Positions 8,250 to 17,053 of a stretch of DNA of 34,375 nucleotides are shown here, one piece after another. Every line of letters starts with the position of its first letter. The first letter of the stretch is position 1. The translations under genes and the position numbers were made by a program. The stretch is from Pseudorhodobacter sp. Its GTDB lineage: Bacteria > Pseudomonadota > Alphaproteobacteria > Rhodobacterales > Rhodobacteraceae. The notes beneath the pieces are model-generated. The model had not been told where the DNA came from. It ran no database searches and was given only the letters and a program-made list of their open reading frames with translations. The stretch covers positions 1 through 34,375 of the forward strand of contig JAHEBX010000013.1 of NCBI GenBank assembly GCA_024642045.1, in the 5' to 3' direction.

Positions 8250-9014
8250 ATGGGCAAAGATCAAAGACCAACGGACCCCATTCCCAAGGCGTTAAGCTCC
8301 GGTCAGCCGGAAACGCCGGAGGCGGATAGCAGCAGTCAGGCAATGGTCGCCCAAAGGCGGAGCCGGCTCGAAAGGCTGACGGTCATCGGGACGATGCTGG
8401 CGTTTTACAGTGTTTTGCTCTGGGGTGGACACTGGCTTTCTGTCCGCACAGAGGCGTTTTTGCTGCAACACGGCGTATCGACCGCAGGTCCGGGCCTGCA
8501 CTGGATGTGGGTCCTGGTGGTGTGCCTTTACATCGTGGCGACCGCTTTGCCTTTTGTGCCCGGAGCAGAAATCGGGCTGTCGTTGATCATGATCTTTGGA
8601 AACCGAATTTTGCCGGTCGTCTACCTTGCAACCGTTATGGCGCTTTTACTGGCCTTTGCCGTCGGACGCCTCGTGCCCGAGCCATCATTGGTGCGACTGT
8701 TCTCGCGGCTTGGCATGGATCGCACCTCCGCACTTTTGCAAGGCCTGTGCGGACTGCAAGATTCTGACCGCATTCAGCATTTGCTAAAGATCGTGCCCTC
8801 GGGCTGGGCGGCATGGGTCTTGCGGCACAGGTTTTGGGGGCTCGCTTTGTTGATTAATATGCCCGGAAACTCTTTGCTGGGCGGCGGCGGCGGTATTGCC
8901 GTGACTGTGGGTATCAGCCGCCTTGTCTCCTTTCCAATGTTTGTGCTCTGCGTCGCGATTGCTGTCAGCCCGATCCCGCTCGGCATGCTCTTGCTCGGAG
9001 GCTTTTCGAAATAA
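8250..9014 (+). CDS. VTT/TVP38-like (DedA-superfamily) membrane protein
   Basis: The 254-residue protein has about 45 polar residues, then several hydrophobic helices. The segment ALPFVPGAEIGLSL at about residues 98-111 resembles the re-entrant loop of the VTT domain (TVP38/TMEM64/DedA superfamily), and NMPGNSLLGGGGGIA further on resembles the second half-motif. Such proteins are thought to act in lipid transport or scrambling at the inner membrane. The ATG at 8250 follows a GTAAGGGA purine stretch. About 150 bases separate it from the kinase gene, so it probably has its own promoter. The family call is fairly secure; a specific role is not. Confidence 0.65.
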   Translation: MGKDQRPTDPIPKALSSGQPETPEADSSSQAMVAQRRSRLERLTVIGTMLAFYSVLLWGGHWLSVRTEAFLLQHGVSTAGPGLHWMWVLVVCLYIVATALPFVPGAEIGLSLIMIFGNRILPVVYLATVMALLLAFAVGRLVPEPSLVRLFSRLGMDRTSALLQGLCGLQDSDRIQHLLKIVPSGWAAWVLRHRFWGLALLINMPGNSLLGGGGGIAVTVGISRLVSFPMFVLCVAIAVSPIPLGMLLLGGFSK

Positions 9015-9485
9015 GGCCCGCCGGTCCAGTGGTTTGCGGCCGTCGGCGCAAGCTCGGGCGCCGCGATTGTCATGGTATCCGGTGATTTACGCGGCAAACG
9101 ACGGCCGGCAAGCTGTTTCTGACCTTTGTTGCCGCGCGCGTTCAGACAAATGGCGATCACCTGCAGTATGGCGCTGAACCATTTGACGTGTCGAAGGCGG
9201 CTGTCCTTGGCCTCAACGCCCCTCTCGCGTCAGAATGGGGCAATCGAAACGGCGTCGGAATTGGGCCGTGAACAAACCGCCCCCGCCCCGTGAGCTTCGA
9301 GAGATCAGGCCGATGCGTTCAGGGCACAACGTTTGTCCGTTGCGAATTCTCAAACGTCTCCGCGCGCAAACCGCAAGCCGAGACTGGCACGGCTGAAAGT
9401 GATGCTTGCGACACGTGCCCCTGATGGCGACGCCCTCAAGGCCGGCGTCAAGCGAAGTTGGTTAAACATGAGCTTTTGAGAAGAA
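9015..9485. other. Stretch without an intact gene
   Basis: No reading frame of convincing length or start fills this 471-base stretch between the membrane protein and tRNA-Thr. Its only recognisable content is the short-chain dehydrogenase-like fragment at 9086-9271, listed separately. The rest reads as eroded sequence, with stops in all frames and no clear repeat, terminator or RNA gene. Confidence 0.6.
9086..9271 (+). pseudogene. Remnant of a short-chain dehydrogenase gene
   Basis: One frame, ending at a TGA at 9269-9271, reads ...GKLFLTFVAARVQ... and then FDVSKAAVLGLNAPLASEWG. The second piece closely resembles the conserved catalytic helix of short-chain dehydrogenases, where Tyr-x-x-x-Lys is followed by AAVxGLTRxLAxEWG; here the Tyr is Phe. 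The upstream Rossmann half is missing, with an in-frame TGA at 9083-9085, and the C-terminal third is cut by the stop. The fragment therefore looks like a decayed gene and not a functional protein. The identification rests on a short motif match made by eye. Confidence 0.4.
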
Positions 9486-9561
9486 TGGTGCCGCTGAAGG
9501 GACTCGAACCCCCGACCCCATCATTACGAATGACGTGCTCTACCAGCTGAGCTACAGCGGC
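9486..9561 (-). tRNA. tRNA-Thr (anticodon CGT)
   Basis: Read on the minus strand, the sequence folds as a complete tRNA. It has a seven-base-pair acceptor stem (GCCGCTG with CAGCGGC), a D arm (GCTC...GAGC), an anticodon stem CGTCA/TGATG with loop TTCGTAA, a T arm containing GGTTCGAGTCC, a discriminator A and an encoded CCA end. The anticodon at positions 34-36 is CGT, which reads the threonine codon ACG. Confidence 0.97.
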
Positions 9562-9656
9562 ATTCTTCTCTCTGACGGCCCTACTTTGGCCCCACCAGCT
9601 ACAGCCTACATCGTCTAACACCTTGGTATTGAACGTCATTCTCTAGCGGACCCGCT

Positions 9657-9696
9657 AATTTCGAATGACATGCTCCACCAGCTGAGCGATCGCAGC
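9657..9696 (-). pseudogene. 5' half of a broken tRNA-Thr-like gene
   Basis: On the minus strand this stretch matches the first 35 bases of the neighbouring tRNA-Thr at 29 positions by my count. It keeps an intact D stem and loop (GCTCAGCTGGTGGAGC) and the start of the anticodon arm (GTCATTCG). After the anticodon loop the similarity stops, and no T arm or 3' acceptor strand follows, so it cannot make a tRNA. It lies about 95 bases upstream of the intact gene in the same orientation. Confidence 0.6.
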
Positions 9697-9739
9697 ACTT
9701 GCTGATTGCGACCTGTTATGTGGCCGCCGAAACGAAGTC

Positions 9740-9768
9740 AAGCCCCGCGCTTGGATAGCGCGGGGCTT
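9740..9768 (-). terminator. Probable clpB transcription terminator
   Basis: A perfect 11-base-pair inverted repeat (AAGCCCCGCGC / GCGCGGGGCTT) with a seven-base loop lies five bases beyond the clpB stop codon. The stem is strongly GC-rich. The downstream T-tract on the minus strand is weak, but the position and stability make a terminator likely. Confidence 0.75.
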
Positions 9769-9773
9769 GTTGG

Positions 9774-12383
9774 TTAGTGGATCGCGGCTTTCGGCGCGCT
9801 GCGGCGTGAAGCGCTGATACGGTCGCCGATAATCAGGCCGTTCGGCCCGGCGCTGACCTGAACGGTGGCGCCATCCAGCACCTCGCCCGCCAGGATCATC
9901 TCGGCCAGCGGGTTCTGCAGGTGGTTCTGGATCACCCGCTTCAGCGGCCGCGCCCCGAACACCGGATCATAGCCCTCATCACCCAGCCAGGTCTTTGCGG
10001 CTTCGTCCAGCTCCAGCTTCACTTTGCGCGAGGCAAGCCGTGCCTCAAGCAGGCGCAGCTGGATATCGACAATCGCACCCATGTCCGCACGATCCAAGCG
10101 GTCAAAGATCACCTGTTCGTCCAGACGGTTCAGGAATTCGGGGCGGAAATGCTGGCGCACGGCCTCCATCACCTCCGCCCGCGCCTGTGTCGGATCTGCA
10201 CCCTCTGGCAGTTCGGACAAAGACCGCGCGCCTAGGTTCGAGGTCAGCACGATCAACGTCTGCTTGAAATCCACGGTGCGGCCCTGACCATCGGTCAAAA
10301 CGCCGTCATCAAGCACCTGCAACAGCACATTGAACACATCCGGATGCGCCTTTTCCACCTCGTCAAACAGCACGACCTGATAGGGACGCCGCCGGACGGC
10401 TTCGGTCAGAACGCCGCCTTCGTCATAGCCGACATAACCCGGAGGCGCGCCGATAAGGCGGGAAACCGAATGCTTCTCCATGAATTCGGACATATCAATG
10501 CGCACCATCGCCTGATCGTCGTCAAACAGGTATTCGGCGACGGCTTTGGTCAGTTCGGTCTTGCCCACACCCGTTGGTCCGAGAAAGAGAAAAGACCCCA
10601 AAGGCCTGCGTTCGTCGTTCAGACCTGCGCGGGCGCGGCGCACGGCATTGGCAACCGCCGTAAGGGCCGTGCGTTGGCCGATGACGCGCTTGCCAAGCTC
10701 GTCCTCCATCCGCAGCAGTTTTTCACGCTCGCCTTCCAGCATCTTGCTGGTGGGAATGCCCGTCCAGCGTTCGACCACTTCGGCAATCTGCTCGGGGCGC
10801 ACCGATTCCGCGACCAACAGATCGCCTTCACGCGCTTCGGCATCGCCCAGCTTTTTCTCAAGGCCGGGAATGATGCCATAGGACAGCTCGCCTGCGCGGG
10901 CGAGGTTGCCGTCGCGCTTGGCTTGGTCCAGATCGGCGCGGGCGCGGTCAAGCTGCTCTTTCAAATCGCGGCTGACCTCAAGTTTATCGCGCTCGGCCTG
11001 CCATTTGGCGGTCATCGAATCCGACTGTTCCAGCAGGTTCGACAGCTCGAGTTCCAGCTTTTCCAAACGGTCCTTGCTGGCCGCGTCGTCCTCTTTCTTG
11101 AGCGCTTCGGCTTCGATCTGCAATTGCAGGATCTGACGGTCAAGCTGGTCCAATTCTTCGGGCTTGCTGTCGACCTCCATCCGCAGACGGCTTGCCGCTT
11201 CGTCGATCAGATCGATCGCCTTATCGGGCAGGAAACGGTCGGTGATATAGCGATGGCTCAGCGTCGCCGCCGCCACCAAAGCGCTGTCGGAAATCCGCAC
11301 ACCGTGGTGCAGCTCGTATTTCTCTTTGATGCCGCGCAGGATCGAGATCGTGTCCTCGACCGTCGGCTCTTCCACCATCACAGGCTGGAACCGCCGTGCC
11401 AAAGCCGCATCCTTTTCCACATACTTGCGGTATTCGTCCAAGGTCGTGGCACCCACGCAGTGCAATTCCCCCCGCGCAAGCGCCGGTTTGATCAGGTTGG
11501 CCGCATCCATCGCACCATCCGATTTGCCCGCGCCCACCAGCGTGTGCATCTCGTCGATGAACAGGATGATATTGCCATCCGCCGAGGTGACTTCGTTCAG
11601 AACCGCCTTCAGCCTCTCTTCAAACTCACCGCGGTATTTCGCGCCCGCAATCAAAGCGCCCATGTCCAAAGCCATCAGCTTTTTGTTGCGCAAGGACTCT
11701 GGCACGTCGCCGTCGATGATGCGCAGGGCCAAGCCCTCGGCAATCGCGGTTTTACCCACGCCCGGCTCGCCGATCAGAACGGGGTTGTTCTTGGTGCGGC
11801 GCGACAGAACCTGCATCGCACGACGGATTTCCTCGTCGCGGCCAATGATCGGGTCGATCTTGCCTTGCTCGGCGGCCTCGGTCAGGTCGCGCGCATATTT
11901 CTTCAGCGCCTCATAACCTTCTTCGGCATTGGCGCTGTCGGCGGTGCGGCCCTTGCGAATGTCATTGATCGCAGTATTCAGGTTTTGCGGCGTCACGGCA
12001 CCGGCGTCCAGCGCGTCCTTGGCCTTCGAGGCCACCATGCCCAGCGCCATCAACACCCGCTCGACCGGCACAAAGCTGTCGCCCGCCTTTTTGGCAAGCT
12101 TTTCGGCTTCATCCAGAACCTTGACCAAACCGGGGTCCATAAAGGGCTGCGCATCACCCGAAACCTTGGGCAGCTTGCCCATGCTGAGCGCAAGCGCCTC
12201 GGTCACCCGCTTGGGTTCGCCGCCAGCACGGCTGATCAGGTTCGAGGCGAGCCCTTGGTCGTCATCCATAAGCGCCTTGAGCAAATGCTCGGGCGCAAGC
12301 CGCTGATGGCTTTCGCGTGTGGCAATGGTCTGCGCGGCTTGGATGAACCCGCGCGACCGCTCCGTGAATTTCTCTAAATTCAT
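9774..12383 (-). CDS. clpB: ATP-dependent disaggregase ClpB
   Basis: The 869-residue protein has the full ClpB layout: an N-terminal Clp repeat domain ([12 protein letters not shown] onward), a first AAA domain with Walker A GEPGVGKT at about residues 205-212, a coiled-coil middle domain of about 120 residues rich in Glu, Lys and Leu, a second AAA domain with GPTGVGKT near residue 605, and the C-terminal ClpB D2-small domain. The hexamer threads aggregated proteins with DnaK and works in the cytoplasm after heat stress. I start at ATG 12383, which gives the family N-terminus and has an AGGAG eight bases upstream; a start at 12407 would add eight non-family residues. Heat-shock control is expected for the family, but I could not pick out a convincing RpoH promoter by eye. 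Confidence 0.98.
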   Translation of the reverse strand: MNLEKFTERSRGFIQAAQTIATRESHQRLAPEHLLKALMDDDQGLASNLISRAGGEPKRVTEALALSMGKLPKVSGDAQPFMDPGLVKVLDEAEKLAKKAGDSFVPVERVLMALGMVASKAKDALDAGAVTPQNLNTAINDIRKGRTADSANAEEGYEALKKYARDLTEAAEQGKIDPIIGRDEEIRRAMQVLSRRTKNNPVLIGEPGVGKTAIAEGLALRIIDGDVPESLRNKKLMALDMGALIAGAKYRGEFEERLKAVLNEVTSADGNIILFIDEMHTLVGAGKSDGAMDAANLIKPALARGELHCVGATTLDEYRKYVEKDAALARRFQPVMVEEPTVEDTISILRGIKEKYELHHGVRISDSALVAAATLSHRYITDRFLPDKAIDLIDEAASRLRMEVDSKPEELDQLDRQILQLQIEAEALKKEDDAASKDRLEKLELELSNLLEQSDSMTAKWQAERDKLEVSRDLKEQLDRARADLDQAKRDGNLARAGELSYGIIPGLEKKLGDAEAREGDLLVAESVRPEQIAEVVERWTGIPTSKMLEGEREKLLRMEDELGKRVIGQRTALTAVANAVRRARAGLNDERRPLGSFLFLGPTGVGKTELTKAVAEYLFDDDQAMVRIDMSEFMEKHSVSRLIGAPPGYVGYDEGGVLTEAVRRRPYQVVLFDEVEKAHPDVFNVLLQVLDDGVLTDGQGRTVDFKQTLIVLTSNLGARSLSELPEGADPTQARAEVMEAVRQHFRPEFLNRLDEQVIFDRLDRADMGAIVDIQLRLLEARLASRKVKLELDEAAKTWLGDEGYDPVFGARPLKRVIQNHLQNPLAEMILAGEVLDGATVQVSAGPNGLIIGDRISASRRSAPKAAIH

Positions 12384-12713
12384 CGGTTCAACTCCTTTTA
12401 TAAGCACCTCTGCGCTGCCCGACTATTCGGCACAGCCGCTTTGGCCTTATTCTAAATTTGGGAAGGCGGTCGCGGGTTTGCAATGGGCCAACAGGCCAGA
12501 GCAGCGGGATTTTTGTCGCATGGGTCGCACCAGACTGCTCGCCAATTTGTGGCCATCCCCAAGGCAAGACGACGCTTTCCCGCCGAAAGCCTCATGCAGG
12601 TTCGGCGTGATCTCGCCCGCAACGCAATATCGGCATTGTCACGCTCAACCCAGCCTTGCATGGCCTGTCTGATCAGGCCAAGACCGACTCAAGAACAAGA
12701 AAAGGCGGCAACT
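12384..12713. other. Divergent intergenic region upstream of clpB
   Basis: This 330-base stretch lies between the divergent starts of clpB and the small unknown protein. It should hold both promoters. It includes the clpB ribosome-binding site (AGGAG) and an AAAAGGCGG purine stretch before ATG 12714. A frame in phase with the downstream gene stays open from 12483, but its composition and lack of a ribosome-binding site make it an unlikely extension. I see no RNA gene or repeat. Confidence 0.5.
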
Positions 12714-13100
12714 ATGCACGAACAATTGCAACCTTTGATCAGTAAGGCCCAGATCGTCGGGCTACGGGTAAATGTAGGCAAAGCAGGGCTTTGCATCGGG
12801 GACACGGCGCATCTGGAGTTTCTGGACGATGGACAGATCGGCCTGTTCGCCAAAGGTCGCCAGCGCTGGCTGGGCCTGTTCCCACGGCGTCGATTGCTGC
12901 ACTTGGGTCAGATGGGCCCGATTGCCAGCGATATTCTGTCTGAACCGATGCGCAAAGAGATGCATTTGCGGGTGCGCATCGTCGGCCTGACCCCCGAACA
13001 TCTGAGCGAAACCCGCGAGCCAGAGGTGTTCGTTTCGGTCTGGGGCACGGTGGACCGGTTGATGGGCGTTACGCCTGCCAACTCGGATCACGCCTCGTAG
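12714..13100 (+). CDS. Small conserved-looking protein of unknown function
   Basis: This 128-residue soluble protein begins MHEQLQPLISKAQIVGLRVNVGKAGL. It has a probable beta-rich core with a phrase resembling a small barrel domain (VGKAGLCIGDTAHLEFLDDGQIGLFAK), then a basic patch (FPRRRLLHLG) and an alternating strand pattern near the end (LRVRIVGLTPEHL). There is no signal peptide or membrane helix. I do not recognise a family. The start at ATG 12714 follows an AAAAGGCGG stretch. Its end overlaps the end of the convergent TolB-like gene by 13 bases. Its position divergent from clpB suggests it could share heat-responsive control, which is speculative. Confidence 0.55.
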   Translation: MHEQLQPLISKAQIVGLRVNVGKAGLCIGDTAHLEFLDDGQIGLFAKGRQRWLGLFPRRRLLHLGQMGPIASDILSEPMRKEMHLRVRIVGLTPEHLSETREPEVFVSVWGTVDRLMGVTPANSDHAS

Positions 13101-13909
13101 CGCACATAGGCAAAGGCGCGGCTGTCGGGCGCCCAGTTCGGCACATTCATCGTGCCTTGTCCGCCGGTAAACGACAACAGCCTTTGCCGCTCTCCGCCCT
13201 CAGGGTTCATCCGCCACAGGGATACCGGCAAATCCGCCGGATGCCCCTCGGTCGCGGGGGGATAGGCAAGATAGATCACACAACTGCCGTCAGGCGAGGG
13301 GTGCGGAAACCAGTTGACATGGTCGTCGGCAAACAGCTTGCGCTGCCCGCTTCCATCCGCCTGCATCACCCAGATCTGCGCATGGCCGTCGCGGTCGCAA
13401 TTGTAATAAATCCGGCGGCCGTCAGCCGCGTAATCCGGCCCGTCGCAATGCCCTTCGCCCATGGTCAGCCGCCGCTCTGCCTCACCGGGTCGCAAGGTAT
13501 AGACGTCGATCACCCGACTCCCCCGCGCCGCCACATAGGTCAACGTGGTGCCGTCCGGTGACCAGCCGTGCCACCAGCTTGGGGCTTGCGGTGAAACCTT
13601 CACGGGCTCTCCGCCCGCCGCAGGCAGCAGATAAATCTGCGACCCTTCCCCCTCGTGATGCGAAGAGATAACAATCTGCCGCCCATCCGGACTGATCCCG
13701 TGGTCATTGTTGCACCGCACAGCAGCGCCCGTTTCGACCACCTGCATCGCGGGGCTGGCCAAAGGCACGCGGTAAATCCGCCCCTCGCCATTGATCAGCA
13801 GACTTTGCCCATCCGGATCCCAGTTAGGCGCCTCGATCCGCCCCTCGACTTGCAGAACCAGCCGCGACTGCGCTGTCGCCAGATCATAGATTTCCAGGAA
13901 ACTCTGCAT
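13088..13909 (-). CDS. TolB-like beta-propeller protein
   Basis: The 273-residue protein contains about five repeats of the WD40-like/TolB propeller type, each with a phrase such as WDPDGQSLLI, ISPDGRQIVI, WSPDGTTLTYV, YAADGRRIYY and PSPDGSCVIYL, followed by a strand pair. There is no signal peptide, so unlike TolB it should be cytoplasmic. Five or so repeats is slightly fewer than a closed six-blade propeller, so it may be a small propeller or have divergent blades. It starts three bases after the stop of the unknown protein upstream and is probably co-transcribed with that gene and the transporter. Its ligand or partner is unknown. Confidence 0.8.
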   Translation of the reverse strand: MQSFLEIYDLATAQSRLVLQVEGRIEAPNWDPDGQSLLINGEGRIYRVPLASPAMQVVETGAAVRCNNDHGISPDGRQIVISSHHEGEGSQIYLLPAAGGEPVKVSPQAPSWWHGWSPDGTTLTYVAARGSRVIDVYTLRPGEAERRLTMGEGHCDGPDYAADGRRIYYNCDRDGHAQIWVMQADGSGQRKLFADDHVNWFPHPSPDGSCVIYLAYPPATEGHPADLPVSLWRMNPEGGERQRLLSFTGGQGTMNVPNWAPDSRAFAYVRYEA

Positions 13910-13912
13910 CCG

Positions 13913-14686
13913 CTAACCGCGTGTCTTGGGCGTCAGCAGAGATTTTGGCCGCAGCGCCTCGGCTGCCTTGAACAGCCCGAAGGTCTGGTTGACGTAATTC
14001 ACCACGCCGCCGATCTGCTCCATATATTTCTGCAACTCGGGTGTCCGTTCGGCTTCGATCACCTGCACCGGCCGATCCGGCCCCTCGCCCTCGAACTGGC
14101 AATAAAACAGCGGCTCGCCCCGTCGCAGCACCAGATCCTTTTCAGGCTCGTGCCACTCGAACGCCCACATCAGCGGGCGCGGCCACAGATTCAACGGAAA
14201 CCGCCCGCCAAAGATCGTCCCCGGCAGTTGGTCCTTGCGGTAATGCGCAAAGGCCGACAACTGCGTCAGATAGACCAACTCATCCGCGATGAAACAATAG
14301 GGCAGCGACAGCTGCACCGTCGGGCGATCGGGATAGCGCCACTCGGCCTCGTTCACCAAGGTCAGCACTTCGCCCAGCTTGTTGCCGCGAATGGGCGACC
14401 CCGCCCCCGCCCGATTGACCAGCTGCGCCTTGCCCTTGTCATCGCGACTAAAGCCGATGTGAATGTCAAACGGGCATTTCACCATGAAATACCGGCTCTC
14501 GAGCTGAATAACCGCAGGGCAGCGGCTGGCCGACTTTGCATGCGCCTTGTTGGTTTGCCGAAACGACACCCGCTCGGGCGGATCATACATCACCGCCCCC
14601 TTATCCGTCGTCAGGAACCAGCCCACGTTGATCGGGCCAGATTTCGGGCCCTCTTCGGGGCGCTCGAAAGTAAGATTGATGTCCAT
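13913..14686 (-). CDS. Protein of unknown function, 257 residues
   Basis: The start at 14686 (MDINLTFERPEEGPK) follows a GAAAGG stretch; a longer reading would add 37 arginine- and cysteine-rich residues that overlap the transporter end. The protein is soluble, with several tryptophans and aromatic residues (MWAFEWHEPEKD, YVNQTFGLFKAAEA). It has no signal peptide, membrane helix or recognisable catalytic motif. I do not recognise the family. It lies between a DHA2 transporter and a TolB-like propeller in the same direction, with gaps of 49 and 3 bases, so the three probably form an operon. Confidence 0.7.
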   Translation of the reverse strand: MDINLTFERPEEGPKSGPINVGWFLTTDKGAVMYDPPERVSFRQTNKAHAKSASRCPAVIQLESRYFMVKCPFDIHIGFSRDDKGKAQLVNRAGAGSPIRGNKLGEVLTLVNEAEWRYPDRPTVQLSLPYCFIADELVYLTQLSAFAHYRKDQLPGTIFGGRFPLNLWPRPLMWAFEWHEPEKDLVLRRGEPLFYCQFEGEGPDRPVQVIEAERTPELQKYMEQIGGVVNYVNQTFGLFKAAEALRPKSLLTPKTRG

Positions 14687-14735
14687 GTTCTGGCCTTTCG
14701 GTTTGGCCCCACGCTTGACCGAAAGTCCCGCGCTG

Positions 14736-16127
14736 TCAATTGGCCTGCTTGCGCAACATATTCTGACCCGCCTGTGCCGACAGCCGGGTAAAGGCAAAGG
14801 TCGAGATCAGTGTCAGCGTCGCAATCACCCCGTAAACCATGGGAAAGTTGCCCAGATTGGTGGCGGCGACCCCGCGAAACGCCCCCGTGGCCTCCAGCAT
14901 CATCGCGGCAAGCGTGATCCCGATCGTGCCCGTCAACTGCTGCATGACGGCCGAGAAACTGGTGGCCGAACTCAGCCGCTCGGAGGTGACATCGGCATAG
15001 GCAATCGCGTTGATCGAGGTGAACTGCAACGATCGCGACAAACCGCCGATGAACAGCACGCCCATCATCAGCTCCCACGGCATCGTGGCGGTGAAAAACG
15101 CCGGTGCCAGCACGAAAGCCGAGGCGATCACCGCGTTCACCGTCAGCACACGGCGAAAACCCCAGCGGCGCAAGATCGGCTGGGCGGCAAACTTCATCAC
15201 CATCGCTCCCAGCCCTGACACAAAGGTCAGCGCGCCCGACTGAAACGGCGTCATCCCGAACCCAAGCTGCAACATCAACGGCAGCAAGAACGGTGAGGCT
15301 CCGACACCAATGCGAAACAGCGTCCCCGCCGTGATCGTGGTGCGAAACGTCGGCAGGCTCAGCAACCGCAGATCGACCAGAGGCGCAGGCACCCGCAATG
15401 CGTGAACAACATAGGCCGCCGTCAGACCCGCGCCCCCGATCAGCAACACCGCCACCACCGTCGGCGTCGCAAGGCTTAACCCCAACAGCGTCGCCCCCGT
15501 CAGAAAACCGGCCAAACCCGGCCCCAGCAGCAGGAACCCAAAGCCGTCAAAGCTGCGCGGCGCAGGCTCGCGCAAATCCGGCACGAACAACCCGGCAAGA
15601 ATAATCCCCAGCACAGCAATCGGAATGTTGATCCAGAAGATCCAGCGCCAATCCCAGTATGTGGTGATATAGCCGCCCAGCAGCGGCCCGATCACCGGCC
15701 CCATCAGCGCGGGCACTGTCAGCCAGGCCAGCGCGCCGACCAATTCTTCGCGCGGCACCCCTCGCAGCACGATCAGGCGGCCGACCGGAGTCATCATCGA
15801 CCCGCCGATGCCCTGCAAGGCGCGCGCGGCAACCAGCTCGCCCAGATTGTTCGACAGCCCGCAAGCAATCGACCCCAAGGCAAAGACCACGATCGCCCAG
15901 CGAAAAATTCGCCGCGCCCCATATCTGTCGGCAGCCCAGCCTGACGCCGGAATGAAAATCGCCAAAGCCAGCAGATAGGTGGTCAGCACCAGTTTCAGAT
16001 GGATAGGGTCAGAGCCAAGGTCTTTGGCGATTTGCGGCAACGAAGTCGACAAAACCGCCGAGTCGATGTTCTCCATCAGCAAAGCAGTGGCGATGATCAA
16101 CGGCAGAATGCGTGCGCTGGAAGCCAT
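14736..16127 (-). CDS. MFS transporter, DHA2 (EmrB/QacA) type
   Basis: The 463-residue membrane protein shows the MFS motif A between helices 2 and 3 (GWAADRYGARRIF) and the antiporter motif C in helix 5 (PALMGPVIGPLLGGYI), which is characteristic of drug/proton antiporters. Motif order and length fit the DHA2 family. The start at ATG 16127 (MASSARILPLIIATALLMENIDS) is at the correct distance before helix 1, whose LLMENIDSAVLSTSLPQIA matches the family's helix-1 D-x-T/S pattern. Such carriers export toxic or metabolic compounds with a proton in exchange. It is divergent from pyrF, with about 210 bases between them. The substrate is unknown. Confidence 0.9.
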   Translation of the reverse strand: MASSARILPLIIATALLMENIDSAVLSTSLPQIAKDLGSDPIHLKLVLTTYLLALAIFIPASGWAADRYGARRIFRWAIVVFALGSIACGLSNNLGELVAARALQGIGGSMMTPVGRLIVLRGVPREELVGALAWLTVPALMGPVIGPLLGGYITTYWDWRWIFWINIPIAVLGIILAGLFVPDLREPAPRSFDGFGFLLLGPGLAGFLTGATLLGLSLATPTVVAVLLIGGAGLTAAYVVHALRVPAPLVDLRLLSLPTFRTTITAGTLFRIGVGASPFLLPLMLQLGFGMTPFQSGALTFVSGLGAMVMKFAAQPILRRWGFRRVLTVNAVIASAFVLAPAFFTATMPWELMMGVLFIGGLSRSLQFTSINAIAYADVTSERLSSATSFSAVMQQLTGTIGITLAAMMLEATGAFRGVAATNLGNFPMVYGVIATLTLISTFAFTRLSAQAGQNMLRKQAN

Positions 16128-16336
16128 GGCGCGAGTTATCCCGTGAGAACTGGAAATGACAAGGGGGCAGCGACCTTTCTGCAATATGGGAATGAAAACG
16201 TGATCCGTCGTTTTGGGCAACGCTCTGAAATCGCGTTGCTTTGGCTTCCAGCCGATTGCTGCACCTTGCCTGCGCGCTTGACAGCAGGCGCAGCTTGGCC
16301 CCAATGGCCCGCGAACCTGCGAAAAGGAACCCTGCC

Positions 16337-17053
16337 ATGTCTGATGACCGCCTGATCGTCGCCCTTGATGTCCCCAACGTTCTGCAAGGGCTAGAGCTTG
16401 CGGGCCGGATCGGCACGGCAGTGTCGTTCTACAAGATCGGGCTGGGAATGTTGACAGGCGGCGGCCTCGCGCTGGCCAATGAGCTGAAGCAGGAACACGG
16501 CAAGCGCATCTTTCTGGACATGAAGCTCTTTGACATCGGGGCCACCATCGAGGCCGCCGTGCGCGGCATCGCCCAATACGACCTTGACCTGTTAACCGTC
16601 CACGGCGACCCGCAAGTCGTGCGCGCCGCCGCCGAGGGCAAGGGCGGATCAAGCCTCAAGATCATGGCAGTCACAGTTCTGACCTCGCTCGACCGGGCCG
16701 ATCTGGATGCCAATCTGATCAAGGCGGGCGATCTGCGCGAGATCACCTTGGAACGCGCTGCCCGCGCGCTGGAGGCGGGCGCCGACGGCGTGATCGCGAG
16801 CCCGCTCGAAGCCGCGCTGATCCGCGCGCTGCCTCAGGCCGAGGGCAAGCTGATCGTCACCCCCGGCGTGCGTCCTGCCGGGTCGGAGCTGGGCGATCAG
16901 AAACGTGTCGCCACCCCGGCGCAGGCCATCGCTGACGGTGTCGATCATATCGTGGTGGGCCGCCCCGTCTGGCAAGCCGCCGACCCAGCCTCCGCCGCAC
17001 GCGCCATTATCGCCGAGATGTCGTCACCGCAGGCCCGTCGCCCGAACGCCTAA
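16337..17053 (+). CDS. pyrF: Orotidine 5'-phosphate decarboxylase
   Basis: The 238-residue protein has all the usual OMP decarboxylase elements: LIVALDVPN at the first strand (Asp11), YKIG with Lys33, and the catalytic FLDMKLFDIG at 59-68 containing Asp61, Lys63 and Asp66 of the D-x-K-x-x-D signature. A phosphate-binding end, PGVRPAG and VDHIVVGRP, follows. It catalyses the last step of UMP synthesis in the cytoplasm. I start at ATG 16337, which follows an AAAAGGAA stretch and matches the normal family N-terminus; a longer upstream reading would run into the divergent promoter region. Its stop overlaps the stop of msrA on the other strand. Confidence 0.97.
   Translation: MSDDRLIVALDVPNVLQGLELAGRIGTAVSFYKIGLGMLTGGGLALANELKQEHGKRIFLDMKLFDIGATIEAAVRGIAQYDLDLLTVHGDPQVVRAAAEGKGGSSLKIMAVTVLTSLDRADLDANLIKAGDLREITLERAARALEAGADGVIASPLEAALIRALPQAEGKLIVTPGVRPAGSELGDQKRVATPAQAIADGVDHIVVGRPVWQAADPASAARAIIAEMSSPQARRPNA

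Noticed and set aside
10344-12377. A 677-residue open frame on the plus strand
   Set aside because: It lies entirely opposite clpB; long antisense frames are common in high-GC coding DNA, and its residue makeup (many His, Gln, Arg) is that of a shadow.
16128-16652. A 5' extension of the DHA2 transporter frame
   Set aside because: The extra 175 residues are arginine-rich, overlap the opposing pyrF gene, and lie before a normal MFS N-terminus with its own ATG.
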